Shown here: positions 26,409 to 35,985 of the stretch, in pieces
Layout of the letters: each line of letters starts with the position of its first letter
How positions within the stretch are numbered: the stretch's first letter is position 1
Made by a program: the position numbers and the translations under genes
Notes under the pieces: model-generated
Databases searched by the model: none
What the model was told of the DNA's origin: nothing
The model's input: only the letters and a program-made list of their open reading frames with translations
DNA from: Lachnospiraceae bacterium
Lineage (GTDB): Bacteria > Bacillota > Clostridia > Lachnospirales > Lachnospiraceae
Reading direction: 5' to 3'
Assembly: GCA_017441295.1 (NCBI GenBank)
Contig: JAFRYA010000035.1
Location: 1 to 64,000 of the forward strand
DNA: 64,000 nucleotides

Positions 26409-26890
26409 TTCTCTTCTCCGTAAATATAATGCCCGCTCTTTCCGCCTGATTTTTCCAGGAGATGAACTTCTTCGATCCTGATATCCCTCTGTACAGCCTT
26501 GCACATGTCATAGATAGTCAGTGCCGCAATAGAAACTGCTGTCAGAGCCTCCATCTCAACGCCTGTCTGGCCTGTGCATTTGCATACTGACGTTATCTGG
26601 ATCATGCATTCATCGTCATTTAATTCAAAATCAATATCCACTCCGGTGATCATGATCGGATGGCACATAGGGATCACGTCACTGGTCCGTTTGGCACCCA
26701 TTATGCCGGCCACCTGAGCAACTGCCAGAACATCTCCCTTTTTCATCTTGCCTTCTTTGACCAGTTCATAAGTCTCTCTGTTCATATAAACGCTGGCTGT
26801 TGCTTTAGCCACACGCTCGGTCTCCGCTTTGGCTGAAACGTCAACCATCCTGGCTCTGCCTGATTCATTGAAATGAGTAAGTTCTGCCAT
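26405..26890 (-). CDS. moaC: Cyclic pyranopterin monophosphate synthase
   Basis: 161 residues, usual MoaC length. With MoaA it converts GTP to cyclic pyranopterin monophosphate, the first step of molybdenum cofactor synthesis. Motifs: [15 protein letters not shown] and [20 protein letters not shown], which carry the active-site His and Lys/Asp residues. It lies one base from the moaA stop and overlaps the next gene by four bases. Confidence 0.96.
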   Translation of the reverse strand: MAELTHFNESGRARMVDVSAKAETERVAKATASVYMNRETYELVKEGKMKKGDVLAVAQVAGIMGAKRTSDVIPMCHPIMITGVDIDFELNDDECMIQITSVCKCTGQTGVEMEALTAVSIAALTIYDMCKAVQRDIRIEEVHLLEKSGGKSGHYIYGEEK

Positions 26891-26891
26891 G

Positions 26892-27851
26892 TCATCCTCC
26901 TATCTGATTCATGTTCCTGTCCGAACTGCTCGGATTGGAAACGCTTAGATCATAATTTCTTGGTTTGTTTTTTATTTCATTGATGATCGCCTCCCTGAGA
27001 GCATCGCCCTCCAGATCGATCACTGATGTTTCTTTATTGGAATGCAGGCATGCCTTCAGCTTGCCGTCAGCTGTCAGCCTGAGCCTGTTGCAAGTTGAGC
27101 AGAAATGATTGCTCAGCGGGCTGATGAGTCCGACCATGCCTTTATATCCCGGAATATTATATAAATGAGCCACTCCGCTCTCACCGCATGGTACCAGTTC
27201 TGGCACCTTCTCAAGCACGGTGCTGTTCGGAATAAATGTAGCTTTGTCCCAGCTTTTGGCCTCTCCGATAGGCATCAGTTCAATAAACCTGACCTGGAAG
27301 TCTTCGTCTCTGGTCAGTTCAACCAGAGATCTGATCTCATCATCATTTACACCTCCCAACAGAACGGTATTGATCTTGATGGTCCCAAAACCTTCCTTCT
27401 TGGCTGCTTCAATTCCTTCAAATATCTGCTTGATCGGATGTTCTGAGCAGGCGCATCTGGTAAGCTTTTTATACTTTTCTTCATCCAGCGTATCGAGGCT
27501 CACATTTAACCGGTCAACCCCTGCCAGCTTGAGGTCATGCGCGTATTTTTTCAGTAAGATGCCGTTTGTGGTAATGCACAGCTCCTCAATGCCCGGAATA
27601 GCAGAAATCCTATGGCAAATTTCAATAATGCCCCTTCTGACCAGCGGCTCGCCCCCTGTCAGCCTGACCTTTCTGGTACCCAGATCTGCGCATATCTTCA
27701 CTATTTCCTCAATCTTATCAACACTGATTATCCTGCTGTGATCGGCCTTTTCAACGCCGTGTTCAGGCATGCAGTATGTGCATCTCAGATTACACAGATC
27801 TGTAACCGAAACCCTTAAATAATCAATGCTTCTGTCATAACTGTCTCTCAT
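26892..27851 (-). CDS. moaA: GTP 3',8-cyclase (radical SAM)
   Basis: 319 residues. Radical SAM cluster [13 protein letters not shown] near the N-terminus, a second cluster in [10 protein letters not shown] plus ACLHS, and the C-terminal Gly-Gly (QIGG) that enters the active site. Converts GTP to 3',8-cyclo-H2GTP for molybdenum cofactor synthesis. Overlaps the mobB-moeA fusion by 17 bases. Confidence 0.96.
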   Translation of the reverse strand: MRDSYDRSIDYLRVSVTDLCNLRCTYCMPEHGVEKADHSRIISVDKIEEIVKICADLGTRKVRLTGGEPLVRRGIIEICHRISAIPGIEELCITTNGILLKKYAHDLKLAGVDRLNVSLDTLDEEKYKKLTRCACSEHPIKQIFEGIEAAKKEGFGTIKINTVLLGGVNDDEIRSLVELTRDEDFQVRFIELMPIGEAKSWDKATFIPNSTVLEKVPELVPCGESGVAHLYNIPGYKGMVGLISPLSNHFCSTCNRLRLTADGKLKACLHSNKETSVIDLEGDALREAIINEIKNKPRNYDLSVSNPSSSDRNMNQIGG

Positions 27852-29589
27852 AAATAACCTCTATTAATTCTCCTGCCAAAGGCTGCTGTCCCGGCTTAAT
27901 AATACCTACGGAATCGCTTTTGGCGTTTGCTTTGGTTGTGCCGTTTCCCGCTATTTTATTAGGCAGGAAAATGGCTTCTCCATTTTCTATTATCACCCTG
28001 CCGCGGATAAATCTTCCGCCGGGGCTTTTCTTCTTAATATCTTCACCCAGTTTCATTTTGGAAATAACCGGTAACGGACGGCATACACCTTCCAGTCTTC
28101 TGATAAGGGTCTTGCCAAACATGGTCATCGACATGGCCGCAGCTGAAGGATTGCCTGACAGACCGATTACCGGCCTGCCATTATATACTGCTGCCACAAA
28201 GGCCATTCCGGGCTTCATGCTGACCTTCCAGAAAAGAATTTCGGCGCCGATCATTTTCAAGGCGCTGATAACCAGGTCGTAGTCTCCTACAGACACCCCT
28301 CCTGTTGTAAATACTATATCAGAAGTACCGGAGGCCTTTATGATTGCTTTGGCTATCTCTTTCTCATCGTCAGATACAATGCCGTAATTAACTGCCTTCG
28401 CGCCGGCCTCCTCAGCCATGGCGCCTATTGTATAAATCGAGGAATTCCTGATCTTGCCATTAGGCAGTTCAGGTTCATCTGCATCAACCAGTTCGCTGCC
28501 TGTACTGAGCACCGCTGCAACAGGTTTTCTGTACACATTTACGCTGGCATATCCCAGCATAGCCAGAAGTCCTGCCTCAAAAGGTCCTATTCTGTTTCCT
28601 TTTTCAATCAGCAGTTCTCCTTTATGGTAATCCTCGCCGATAGGAACTACATTAGTATCCGCTTCATACTCTCTTGTAATAGTGAGAAGATCATCTTTAA
28701 CAGTACATACTTCGAATTTCTCTACAACATCAGCATTTTCAGGCAGAGGGGCTCCTGTTAATATCTTGGCCGCCTCACCCTTTTTAAGCGCATGCTCAGG
28801 GCTTTTGCCTGCAGGTATTTCCTCAACTATTTTGAAAGTGACAGGGTGTTCTCTGTCAGCCCCCTTGGTATCCTCATGGTTAAACGCGTATCCATCCAAA
28901 GGAGACCTTCTGAATGGCGGGAAATCCATTTCAGAAAGGCAGTTTTCAGCAGAAACCCTGCCGAAAGCTTCGTTTATATCCACATATTCTGTCTCAGGTT
29001 CAAGCGGGATGCTTTCAATTATTTCAAATGCCTTTTCCACGCTGACACCCCTTGAGAAATCGTCATTTGATCCAGATTCTGCAAAGCTTTCATCCAGCAG
29101 CCAGTCAGCCACGGCCTTCTCATCATCAAATCCAAATCTGACCGGATGCTTAAGATTGTCATCATCCGTAATCAGAGCTGCCAGATTTTTAACATCTACA
29201 GACAATCCTTTACCAGTGGCAACTCTGGATACTCCGATCTTAGGTATGGAACTTTCTCTGCATCCTTCGACAATTACTACATCGCTGCCTTCAGCCATAT
29301 TGATCAGCTCGTCCAATTTGGCCAGGCCGATCTTTTCAGTGCCATACGAAGAAACAACCGCGTAATTATTCTTTGAGAAAATAGAAACAAAGCCGGCTCC
29401 TGCCTGTTTATATCTGAATGTGTCCTTGCCTTCTTTGTCTATATCAAATTTATGGGCGTCATGTTTTATAACAGCAACACTCCTGCCGCGTGATTTCAGC
29501 TCTTTTATGAGTTTCTCTATGAACGTGGTCTTGCCGCTGCCTGAATATCCAACAAATGAAGTTATTATCTGGTTTCTGTATTTCTGCAT
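27835..29589 (-). CDS. MobB-MoeA fusion: molybdenum cofactor guanylylation adapter and molybdenum insertase
   Basis: 585 residues from the ATG at 29589, chosen because AGGAG stands 9 bases before it; the in-frame ATG at 29655 would translate the riboswitch region. Residues 1-165 are a MobB P-loop domain (GYSGSGKTTFIEKL, VIVEGCRESSIPK), a GTP-binding helper of MobA. Residues about 175-585 are MoeA, which inserts metal into adenylated molybdopterin (SPLDGYAF, FTTGGVSVGDYD, LSGNPSAA). The fusion is known in Clostridia. First gene of the operon, controlled by a Moco-type riboswitch. Confidence 0.93.
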   Translation of the reverse strand: MQKYRNQIITSFVGYSGSGKTTFIEKLIKELKSRGRSVAVIKHDAHKFDIDKEGKDTFRYKQAGAGFVSIFSKNNYAVVSSYGTEKIGLAKLDELINMAEGSDVVIVEGCRESSIPKIGVSRVATGKGLSVDVKNLAALITDDDNLKHPVRFGFDDEKAVADWLLDESFAESGSNDDFSRGVSVEKAFEIIESIPLEPETEYVDINEAFGRVSAENCLSEMDFPPFRRSPLDGYAFNHEDTKGADREHPVTFKIVEEIPAGKSPEHALKKGEAAKILTGAPLPENADVVEKFEVCTVKDDLLTITREYEADTNVVPIGEDYHKGELLIEKGNRIGPFEAGLLAMLGYASVNVYRKPVAAVLSTGSELVDADEPELPNGKIRNSSIYTIGAMAEEAGAKAVNYGIVSDDEKEIAKAIIKASGTSDIVFTTGGVSVGDYDLVISALKMIGAEILFWKVSMKPGMAFVAAVYNGRPVIGLSGNPSAAAMSMTMFGKTLIRRLEGVCRPLPVISKMKLGEDIKKKSPGGRFIRGRVIIENGEAIFLPNKIAGNGTTKANAKSDSVGIIKPGQQPLAGELIEVIYERQL

Positions 29590-29594
29590 AAAAA

Positions 29595-29651
29595 ATATCT
29601 CCTGTAAAAAGGAGATATAAAAGCAGCACAAATAGTGCTTTATACTCCTTT
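29595..29651 (-). promoter_or_regulatory. Riboswitch expression platform with mutually exclusive hairpins
   Basis: On the minus strand ATATCTCC (29611-29618) can pair with GGAGATAT (29595-29602), burying the mobB-moeA ribosome site and being followed by TTTTTT. Alternatively the same CTCC segment pairs with AAAGGAG upstream in a longer stem (AAAGGAGTATAAAGCAC, 29635-29651, with 29608-29629), which frees the site. The two folds cannot coexist. Confidence 0.65.
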
Positions 29652-29672
29652 TCAAAGATGGAAGGCATGTTC

Positions 29673-29751
29673 ATTTCTTAGCATACCCTGTGAAGTTTCC
29701 TTCAGGCTTATGGACCATAGCAACGCCTTAGGCACATAAGCTCGGAGAAAT
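29673..29751 (-). ncRNA. Moco (molybdenum/tungsten cofactor) riboswitch aptamer
   Basis: About 80 bases on the minus strand closed by ATTTCT/AGAAAT (P1). Inside are CTCCGAG, a GCTTATG/CATAAGC helix enclosing the GCC-TAA-GGC mini-hairpin and CGTTGC, then a GAAG-GAAA-CTTC hairpin and GGGTATGC. This arrangement and its place before a molybdenum cofactor operon fit the Moco RNA motif as I remember it; I could not run the covariance model. Confidence 0.75.
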
Positions 29752-29769
29752 ATTAATTTTTCTTTTTTC

Positions 29770-29798
29770 AATATATCACAATGGCCAGTGCTTTGCAA
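29770..29798 (-). promoter_or_regulatory. Promoter of the molybdenum operon
   Basis: TTGCAA (29793-29798), 17-bp spacer, TATATT (29770-29775) on the minus strand, about 20 bases before the riboswitch P1. Confidence 0.7.
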
Positions 29799-29805
29799 TA
29801 AAGCC

Positions 29806-31119
29806 TTATCTCAGGCCATCCGTCTCAAATCTGCACATCTGGTTGAGGCAGTTCATCAGGCTCATGTATCGGGCATCCCAGCTGCCGTCTTCAACAACAA
29901 CATCCAGTGAAACCGCAAAATCAGTGATCATCTTGTCCGTCAGCTTGCCTCCGAACTGTCTTAATATCTCACGTTTTCTCTTATAAGAGCGTGCGTCAAA
30001 GAATGCCTCATACAACTCTTCAACAGACGGATCGTCTGCCTTTGAAGCTGCAGCCACAGGCTTCGGTGCAGGTGCAGCTGTCTGCTGCTGTACAGGCTCA
30101 GCAGGCTTTTCTGCCACAGGTTCTCCCTCATAGAATGACCTGACCTTCCTGATGAACTCAAAAGTATTAAGAATATGCGGATTTTCAGCTAATGAATATG
30201 GAGCCATATCCCTCGTGATAAACCCTGCTTCAATACATCTGTAAACAGCATCCTCCATACGTACAGCCCACCTGAACAGCCAGTCATTCCTGTCCATGAT
30301 GCCCCTCATTCTAAGAGCTTTTGTCCATGAAAGAATGGTTGCAACGGAATTTGCTGAAGTTTCTTCGCCGTTCATATGCGCGCTGTACAGTCTCTGTCCC
30401 GTGCTGTGAGCAGCTTCAAAAATGTATTTTCCTGCTGCTGATGCCAGGCATCCTACCATCATTGCAGGCATTGAAAATGCTCCTGAAATAAAACCTGATG
30501 CGATGTCTGCGTCTGCATTTTTCATTGCCCAGATGAATCCGCCTTCTGTTTTAAGAGCCCTGGCAGAGCCTTCTGCAGGAGGCATGAATGAATATGTCAC
30601 ACCCGCTTCATTAAATGATTCCTTAAATTCAGAATCATAAGCCTCATCGAAGGCATCTTTATAAGCAGGCTCCCTGAAGCCTACCCAGAGGTCTTTCTTT
30701 TCAAGAAGCGCATATTCTAAGCAAGATATAGCGTATTCGCGGATACGATCAGCCTGGCATTCCCTGGCCAGTGTTACAGGCTCTTTCCAGCCAGTGATGC
30801 AGGCTCTGATACCTTTGGCAGCTACAGGGGTCTTAAAGTATCCTGCAGCATTAAGGCCTGATGCCAGGGATGTCCTGATTCTGGAAGCATTAACAGTGGC
30901 GCACTTTACACCCACGCCATAACGTTTTACAGCCTCTGCAGCGTCATTTAACACGCTTTCACCAGCCGTGCGCATATTTTCCTGTCCCAGGTCAAAACAG
31001 ACGGATTTCAGGTCAATAAAGGGCTCTGCGAGCTCATCCTTCACCATGTTCCAGATGATACGGGTCATCTCGTCGCCCTGCATTTCCACTATAGGTACCT
31101 GCATCTGAATCTTATCCAT
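29806..31119 (-). CDS. Degenerate isocitrate dehydrogenase paralogue with C-terminal extension (probable pseudoenzyme)
   Basis: 437 residues from the ATG at 31119, which has TTAGGAG upstream; the longer frame would run through the RNase P RNA. Residues 1-320 align with NADP-isocitrate dehydrogenase (VEMQGDEMTRIIW, EGGFIWAMKNADADI, MNGEETSANSVATILSW). The segment that carries the substrate Ser/Arg residues and the clasp is replaced or shortened, the metal site NYDGDVMSD became NADADIASG, and the NADP motif HGTVTRH became HSTGQRL. An Ala/Pro/Gln linker (about 332-360) leads to a helical domain (361-437) that I do not recognise. A true icd lies at 61859-63058. Confidence 0.75.
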   Translation of the reverse strand: MDKIQMQVPIVEMQGDEMTRIIWNMVKDELAEPFIDLKSVCFDLGQENMRTAGESVLNDAAEAVKRYGVGVKCATVNASRIRTSLASGLNAAGYFKTPVAAKGIRACITGWKEPVTLARECQADRIREYAISCLEYALLEKKDLWVGFREPAYKDAFDEAYDSEFKESFNEAGVTYSFMPPAEGSARALKTEGGFIWAMKNADADIASGFISGAFSMPAMMVGCLASAAGKYIFEAAHSTGQRLYSAHMNGEETSANSVATILSWTKALRMRGIMDRNDWLFRWAVRMEDAVYRCIEAGFITRDMAPYSLAENPHILNTFEFIRKVRSFYEGEPVAEKPAEPVQQQTAAPAPKPVAAASKADDPSVEELYEAFFDARSYKRKREILRQFGGKLTDKMITDFAVSLDVVVEDGSWDARYMSLMNCLNQMCRFETDGLR

Positions 31120-31124
31120 ATTTT

Positions 31125-31157
31125 CTCCTAAAAGATAAGCCCATCTGTGAGATGGGC
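31125..31157 (-). terminator. Terminator of rnpB
   Basis: GCCCATCT-CAC-AGATGGGC (31139-31157) followed by TTATCTTTT on the minus strand, between the RNase P RNA 3' end and the isocitrate dehydrogenase paralogue. Readthrough could express the downstream gene. Confidence 0.75.
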
Positions 31158-31170
31158 AATCTGAACTTTC

Positions 31171-31508
31171 GAGCAGGGCTGTAAGCCGGGTTCTGTCTGG
31201 AATGGTCATCTATCTTGTTTTACCGTTGCCGGCAAAATCTTCGCGACCTACCCGGGAACTGGACGGGCCGCCTTATACGTTCCCTGTTTGGTCTTGCTTC
31301 GGATGGAGTTTACATGTGCCCTTCATGTTACCATGGAGGCGGTAGTCTCTTACACTGCCATTTCACCCTTACCGGCACAGCCGGCGGTATATTTCTGTTG
31401 CACTGGTCCTGAGATCACTCTCGCCGGACGTTATCCGGCATCCTGCCCTATGAAGCCCGGACTTTCCTCACAGAGACTGCTCTCTGCGCGACCATTCACC
31501 CTGCTCTT
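31171..31508 (-). ncRNA. rnpB: RNase P RNA, bacterial class A
   Basis: About 338 bases on the minus strand. The 5' GAGCAGGG pairs with the 3' CCCTGCTC (P1). Conserved elements: GAGGAAAGTCCGGGC near the 5' end, the AGTGCAACAGAAA and GGTAAGGGTGAAA core, and ACAGAACCCGGCTTACAG near the 3' end. It is the catalytic RNA that matures tRNA 5' ends. Own promoter and terminator are visible. Confidence 0.97.
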
Positions 31509-31512
31509 GGTT

Positions 31513-31541
31513 ATGATAGTATTATTTAATGATTTTTTCAA
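31513..31541 (-). promoter_or_regulatory. Promoter of rnpB
   Basis: TTGAAA (31536-31541), 17-bp spacer, TATCAT (31513-31518) on the minus strand, placed about 5-7 bases before the RNA 5' end. Confidence 0.75.
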
Positions 31542-31551
31542 GGTTATGAAT

Positions 31552-32091
31552 TCACACTCTCACAGCCTTGATAACAGTATAGTTTTTCTTTTTATCAATG
31601 AATTCTTCCCTGACAGCTATTTCAAATCCGACTGATTCCACGAAATCAATAACGGTCTGCAGATCCCTGTGCGGAGACAGTATCAGTTCTTTAGCTGACC
31701 TGACAACAGCGATTCCATCGTTAAGGATACGCGTCATCAGCATGCCGCCCATGCCTGCAATTATAATTGACTCTGCCTCTCCAGGTTCAATTCCCGACAG
31801 TCCGTCAGAAAGCCTGAATTCGATCAGTTCTGACGAGGCAAATACAGGTTTTTTCTTTCTGCCATTGTATATATATTTTTCCTGAACCCCTTCAGCCAGA
31901 TGGAAATAAACCGCGTTCTCCTCTGCTTTCCTGAGCGAACCTTCGCTGACATCCACAGCAATTACCCTCGGCGCAATATTTTCCCTCAGCAGATATATAG
32001 GTACAAACCCATGGTCAGTACCTATATCTGCTGTTACATATCCCGGTGTAACTAAATCCGCTATCAGTTTTAATCGTTTGGAAAGACCCAT
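31552..32091 (-). CDS. trmK: tRNA (adenine(22)-N1)-methyltransferase, short form
   Basis: 179 residues. SAM-binding Rossmann domain with ADIGTDHGFVPIYLL (motif I) and IIIAGMGGMLM. TrmK methylates A22 of tRNA-Ser and related tRNAs. The usual protein is about 230 residues with a C-terminal coiled-coil domain; here the frame ends right after the methyltransferase domain (NYTVIKAVRV). It shares one base with the rpoD stop, the usual rpoD-trmK order in Firmicutes. Confidence 0.88.
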   Translation of the reverse strand: MGLSKRLKLIADLVTPGYVTADIGTDHGFVPIYLLRENIAPRVIAVDVSEGSLRKAEENAVYFHLAEGVQEKYIYNGRKKKPVFASSELIEFRLSDGLSGIEPGEAESIIIAGMGGMLMTRILNDGIAVVRSAKELILSPHRDLQTVIDFVESVGFEIAVREEFIDKKKNYTVIKAVRV

Positions 32092-33218
32092 TAATCAAGA
32101 AAATCTTTTAACTTACGGCTGCGGCTCGGATGACGGAGCTTTCTGAGTGCCTTGGCCTCAATCTGCCTGATACGCTCTCTGGTGACGTTGAATTCCTTGC
32201 CGACCTCCTCTAAGGTCCTGGCCCTGCCGTCTTCAAGTCCGAATCTCAGTTTCAATACTTCCTGCTCTCTGTCTGTCAGAGTGTAAAGTACTTCATTCAG
32301 CTGTTCCTTAAGAAGCACAAATGCGGCAGCGTCTGCAGGCGCCGTAATGTTTTCGTCTTTTATAAAGTCACCCAGATGTGAATCCTCTTCCTCTCCAATA
32401 GGAGTCTCCAGGGATACAGGGTCCTGGCTGATCTTCAGGATTTCTCTGACACGTGAAGCAGGAATATCCATTCTCTCCGCGATTTCCTCGTTGGTCGGCT
32501 CACGGCCGAGCTCCTGAAGGAGCTGTCTGGAAACACGGAGCAGTTTGTTGATAGTTTCAACCATATGTACAGGAATACGTATGGTTCTGGCCTGGTCCGC
32601 GATAGCTCTGGTGATGGCCTGGCGGATCCACCATGTAGCATAAGTTGAGAACTTATAGCCTTTCTTGTAGTCAAATTTCTCTACTGCTTTCATGAGGCCC
32701 AGATTGCCTTCCTGGATCAGATCCAGCAGCTGCATTCCACGGCCCACATATCTTTTAGCAATACTTACAACCAGCCTGAGGTTTGCTTCGGCCAGTCTGG
32801 CTTTCGCTGCCGGATCGCCCTTTTCCATCCTCTGTGCCAGTTCAATTTCTTCATCTGATGAAAGGAGGGAAACCTTGCCGATCTCTTTCAGATACATTCT
32901 GACATGGTCTTCAATGTTAACATTGTTCTCCAGATCAGAAAAATCCAGGTCGGCCTCAGTAATTTCCTCATCAAGATCATCAGGCTCAATGTCATCGCTA
33001 AGGTCTAGTATCAAAGAGTCATCATTCAAGTCTGTGCGAAGAACGTCAATGCCTTTGTCATCAAGGTAATCAATGATGCGTTCCATCATTTCATTATTCA
33101 GATCCATGCCCGGAAAGAACTTATAAATATCTTCATATTCAATGAAATTCTTCCTTTTCTCAGCTGTTGTTACCAGCTTTTCAAGGCACTCCTCATAACT
33201 TAAATTCTCATCTCCCAT
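32091..33218 (-). CDS. rpoD: RNA polymerase primary sigma factor (SigA/RpoD)
   Basis: 375 residues. Acidic region 1.1 (residues 1-90), region 1.2 [11 protein letters not shown], region 2 [19 protein letters not shown] and [16 protein letters not shown], region 3, and region 4 with the helix-turn-helix [19 protein letters not shown]. It directs transcription of housekeeping genes. Three bases separate it from dnaG, the classic macromolecular synthesis operon. Confidence 0.98.
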   Translation of the reverse strand: MGDENLSYEECLEKLVTTAEKRKNFIEYEDIYKFFPGMDLNNEMMERIIDYLDDKGIDVLRTDLNDDSLILDLSDDIEPDDLDEEITEADLDFSDLENNVNIEDHVRMYLKEIGKVSLLSSDEEIELAQRMEKGDPAAKARLAEANLRLVVSIAKRYVGRGMQLLDLIQEGNLGLMKAVEKFDYKKGYKFSTYATWWIRQAITRAIADQARTIRIPVHMVETINKLLRVSRQLLQELGREPTNEEIAERMDIPASRVREILKISQDPVSLETPIGEEEDSHLGDFIKDENITAPADAAAFVLLKEQLNEVLYTLTDREQEVLKLRFGLEDGRARTLEEVGKEFNVTRERIRQIEAKALRKLRHPSRSRKLKDFLD

Positions 33219-33219
33219 T

Positions 33220-34986
33220 TTACTGCCCTCCGGAGATCTGAATTTTTTTCAAATCTTCCTGTTGTTTCTTAATACTTAATATTTCTTCAAAACTCTGAGC
33301 CTCAGACAGTTTGGCGGACAGGTTATTGCTCTTGATCTTTATTACGCAGTCTGTCAGAACCTTGCCTATGTCATCCTCAAGGTTCTCCTTCAGAAAATCA
33401 TAATTAAAGATCGCTGCAGCCTTTTCCTGGTCCTCAGTCTCTTCGAATGAACTGACAATACCCGAGAAATTGATCTTACCATTTTGGAGTTGCCTGAACA
33501 TTATTTCAGCAATCCTGTCATATGGCGCTAAGGTAAAATCTCCGGCATCAATAATACTTGATATCTTGTCATAAAATGACGGATCCTTCGCCAGATATGA
33601 TAGAACTATCTCCATACATGTTCCAATGGCACTGCTTTTTACTTTTCTCTGTCTGTCAGCACTTCTTACAGGCTGTGCAGGTCTGATGTTATCACGGTTC
33701 AGAGCAAATCTCTTCGTTCTGTCCCTGATAAGGCTTAAGTCTATATTAAACTGACGGCTGATGGCGGACGTGTAATTGTCCCTCTCAATATCGTCAGTAA
33801 AATAACTCAGTCTCCTTGCGACTTCTGTCTCAAAACGGGTCTTCTCGTCCGGATCGTTCTGGTTATAGCCTTCTCTCAGAATGCTGATCTCGTAAACAAA
33901 GCTGTTCATCGCATTCCTGAGCCTGTTGCGGTACTCCTCCGCTCCTTCTGCCTTGATCAGCTCATCCGGATCCTTATATGGCAGCAGATTAACGACCTTA
34001 ACTGAAATGCCTGCGTCTCTGAGCTTAGGAATAGCTCTGAGCGTGGCATCCCTGCCTGCCAGGTCGCTGTCATATGAAATAATGACATTCTCCGTAAACC
34101 TCCTGAGCACTCCGACATTGCCATCGGTGAGGGCTGTTCCCAGTGAGGCTACAGCATTAGTAAATCCAGCCTGGTGGAGCGAAACTACATCCATGTATCC
34201 TTCTACCAGAATGAATTCCCTGCCTTTATATTTTCTGGCCGCGTTCAGGCCAAATAATGTTCTGCTTTTGTCAAAGCATACCGTCTCAGGCGAATTCAGG
34301 TATTTGGGCTCACCCTGACCCATTACACGTCCGCCGAAGCCGATAACCTTGCTGCGGACATCCATGATCGGGAACATTACGCGGTTCCAGAAATAATCAC
34401 GGGTGTCTTTCTCATTTATCACAAACAGGCCTGATTCCTTGAGAATCTCGTCGGAATAGCCTTTGGTCTTGATATATTTGTACAGGTCGTCCCTGTATTT
34501 GTCGGAATAGCCCAGGCCGAAATTCCTGATCGTCTCATCCGACAGCCCGCGCTCTCTAAGATAATTATATGCCTGAGTACCCCTGTTGGACTTCAGCAGG
34601 TGATAAAAGTATACGGCGGCCAGCTTGTTGACCTCGAGTATCTCCTCCCTGCGTTTGGCTCTGGCAGCGTCCGCCTGTGAATAGTCAGGTTTTGGAAGCG
34701 TGATGCCCGCCCTGTCAGCCAGAATCTTGAGAGCCTCAGAATATGTACAGTTCTCGTACTTCTGAATAAAAGTCAGGACTGATCCGCCTGTATGGCAGCC
34801 AAAGCAGTAAAACATCTGCTTATTGCCATTATCAGTTACTGAGAAGGAAGGGGTTTTCTCATTATGAAAAGGACAAAGGCCGAAATATGTGGAGCCTTTC
34901 TTGTTGAGCTTTACATAGCTGCCTATTACGTCCACAATATTATTCGCGTCTATAACCTGATCTATTACTTCCTGCGGATAAAACAT
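33220..34986 (-). CDS. dnaG: DNA primase
   Basis: 588 residues from the ATG at 34986, which overlaps the dgt stop (TAATG) with GGGAAGG upstream. N-terminal zinc finger ([11 protein letters not shown] and [10 protein letters not shown]), catalytic TOPRIM domain with LVEGYMDVV and [11 protein letters not shown], and a helicase-binding C-terminal region. It makes the RNA primers for DNA replication. Confidence 0.97.
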   Translation of the reverse strand: MFYPQEVIDQVIDANNIVDVIGSYVKLNKKGSTYFGLCPFHNEKTPSFSVTDNGNKQMFYCFGCHTGGSVLTFIQKYENCTYSEALKILADRAGITLPKPDYSQADAARAKRREEILEVNKLAAVYFYHLLKSNRGTQAYNYLRERGLSDETIRNFGLGYSDKYRDDLYKYIKTKGYSDEILKESGLFVINEKDTRDYFWNRVMFPIMDVRSKVIGFGGRVMGQGEPKYLNSPETVCFDKSRTLFGLNAARKYKGREFILVEGYMDVVSLHQAGFTNAVASLGTALTDGNVGVLRRFTENVIISYDSDLAGRDATLRAIPKLRDAGISVKVVNLLPYKDPDELIKAEGAEEYRNRLRNAMNSFVYEISILREGYNQNDPDEKTRFETEVARRLSYFTDDIERDNYTSAISRQFNIDLSLIRDRTKRFALNRDNIRPAQPVRSADRQRKVKSSAIGTCMEIVLSYLAKDPSFYDKISSIIDAGDFTLAPYDRIAEIMFRQLQNGKINFSGIVSSFEETEDQEKAAAIFNYDFLKENLEDDIGKVLTDCVIKIKSNNLSAKLSEAQSFEEILSIKKQQEDLKKIQISGGQ

Positions 34987-35984
34987 TACCTTCCCCAAAA
35001 CTCAGGAATATACAATTCCTTAAATACTGCAACTGAATAGTAATCCGTCATGCCGGAGATGTAGTCAGCGACTATCCTCTCAGGCTTTACATTATGTGTC
35101 TCCATAACTTTAAGATACTCCTTCGGGAGCTCCATTACATGGTCCAGATAATAGTTATAAAGCGTGATTATCATGGACTCAGCCTTGGATTCCTCCGACT
35201 TGCATACCGGATTAAAATATAAATTATCGAACAGAAACTGTCTCAGGTCTTTGAAAGCCTCAAAGACGTCAGGTGACATCCTGATCTCGTCCCTGTCATA
35301 TGAATTTGTAATAATATCGCTGATGAGACTGTCCAGTCTCTCTTTTCTGGTCTCTCCCAGCACCTTTCTGACACCTGCAGGAACGTCTGATTCCTTCAGA
35401 ATGCCCGCGCGCATGGCGTCATCCATATCATGGTTGATATAAGCAATCTTATCAGAAAGCTTGACCGCGCGGCCTTCAAGCGTGGCGGCCTCTCCATCTG
35501 TATGGTTTATAATACCATCACGTACTTCCCATGAAAGGTTCAGACCTTCTCCATCGCGCTCTAAAATGTCAACCACTCTGAGGCTCTGCATAGTATGGCT
35601 GAATTCTATGCATTTACTAAGTGCGCGCTCTCCGGCGTGTCCAAAAGGCGTATGGCCGAGGTCATGTCCCAGCGCGATGGCTTCAGTCAGGTCCTCATTC
35701 AGCTTGAGTGCAGACGCGATAGAACGGGCTATCTGGGATACCTCAAGAGTATGCGTCAGCCTGGTCCTGTAATGATCACCTGCCGGAGCCAGGAAAACCT
35801 GGGTCTTATGTTTCAGGCGCCTGAAAGCTTTGCAGTGGATGATCCTGTCTCTGTCACGCTGATAACATGTTCTGTAAGTGCAGGGTTCGATTGCCTTCTC
35901 CCTGCCCTTTGAATTCATGCTCAACGCTGCATATCTGCTTAAATACTGCTGCTCGTGCAGTTCCTTTTCTTCCCTGATATTCAT
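34986..35984 (-). CDS. dgt: Deoxyguanosinetriphosphate triphosphohydrolase-like HD protein
   Basis: 332 residues from the ATG at 35984, where the family sequence MNIREEKELHEQQYLSRYA begins; an in-frame ATG at 36005 lies within the preceding gene, and neither has a clear ribosome site. HD-domain metal residues are seen in RRLKHKTQVF, THTLEVSQIAR and GHDLGHTPFGHAGE. It hydrolyses dNTPs to deoxynucleosides and triphosphate. Placed upstream of dnaG-rpoD as in many Clostridia. Confidence 0.92.
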   Translation of the reverse strand: MNIREEKELHEQQYLSRYAALSMNSKGREKAIEPCTYRTCYQRDRDRIIHCKAFRRLKHKTQVFLAPAGDHYRTRLTHTLEVSQIARSIASALKLNEDLTEAIALGHDLGHTPFGHAGERALSKCIEFSHTMQSLRVVDILERDGEGLNLSWEVRDGIINHTDGEAATLEGRAVKLSDKIAYINHDMDDAMRAGILKESDVPAGVRKVLGETRKERLDSLISDIITNSYDRDEIRMSPDVFEAFKDLRQFLFDNLYFNPVCKSEESKAESMIITLYNYYLDHVMELPKEYLKVMETHNVKPERIVADYISGMTDYYSVAVFKELYIPEFWGR

Positions 35985-35985
35985 A

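Noticed and set aside
29587-29655. Upstream ATG at 29655 as start of mobB-moeA
   Set aside because: It would translate the regulatory hairpins and has no ribosome site; ATG 29589 has AGGAG and begins the MobB domain.
31120-31209. N-terminal extension of the isocitrate dehydrogenase paralogue up to 31209
   Set aside because: It reads through the 3' end and terminator of the RNase P RNA; ATG 31119 has TTAGGAG.
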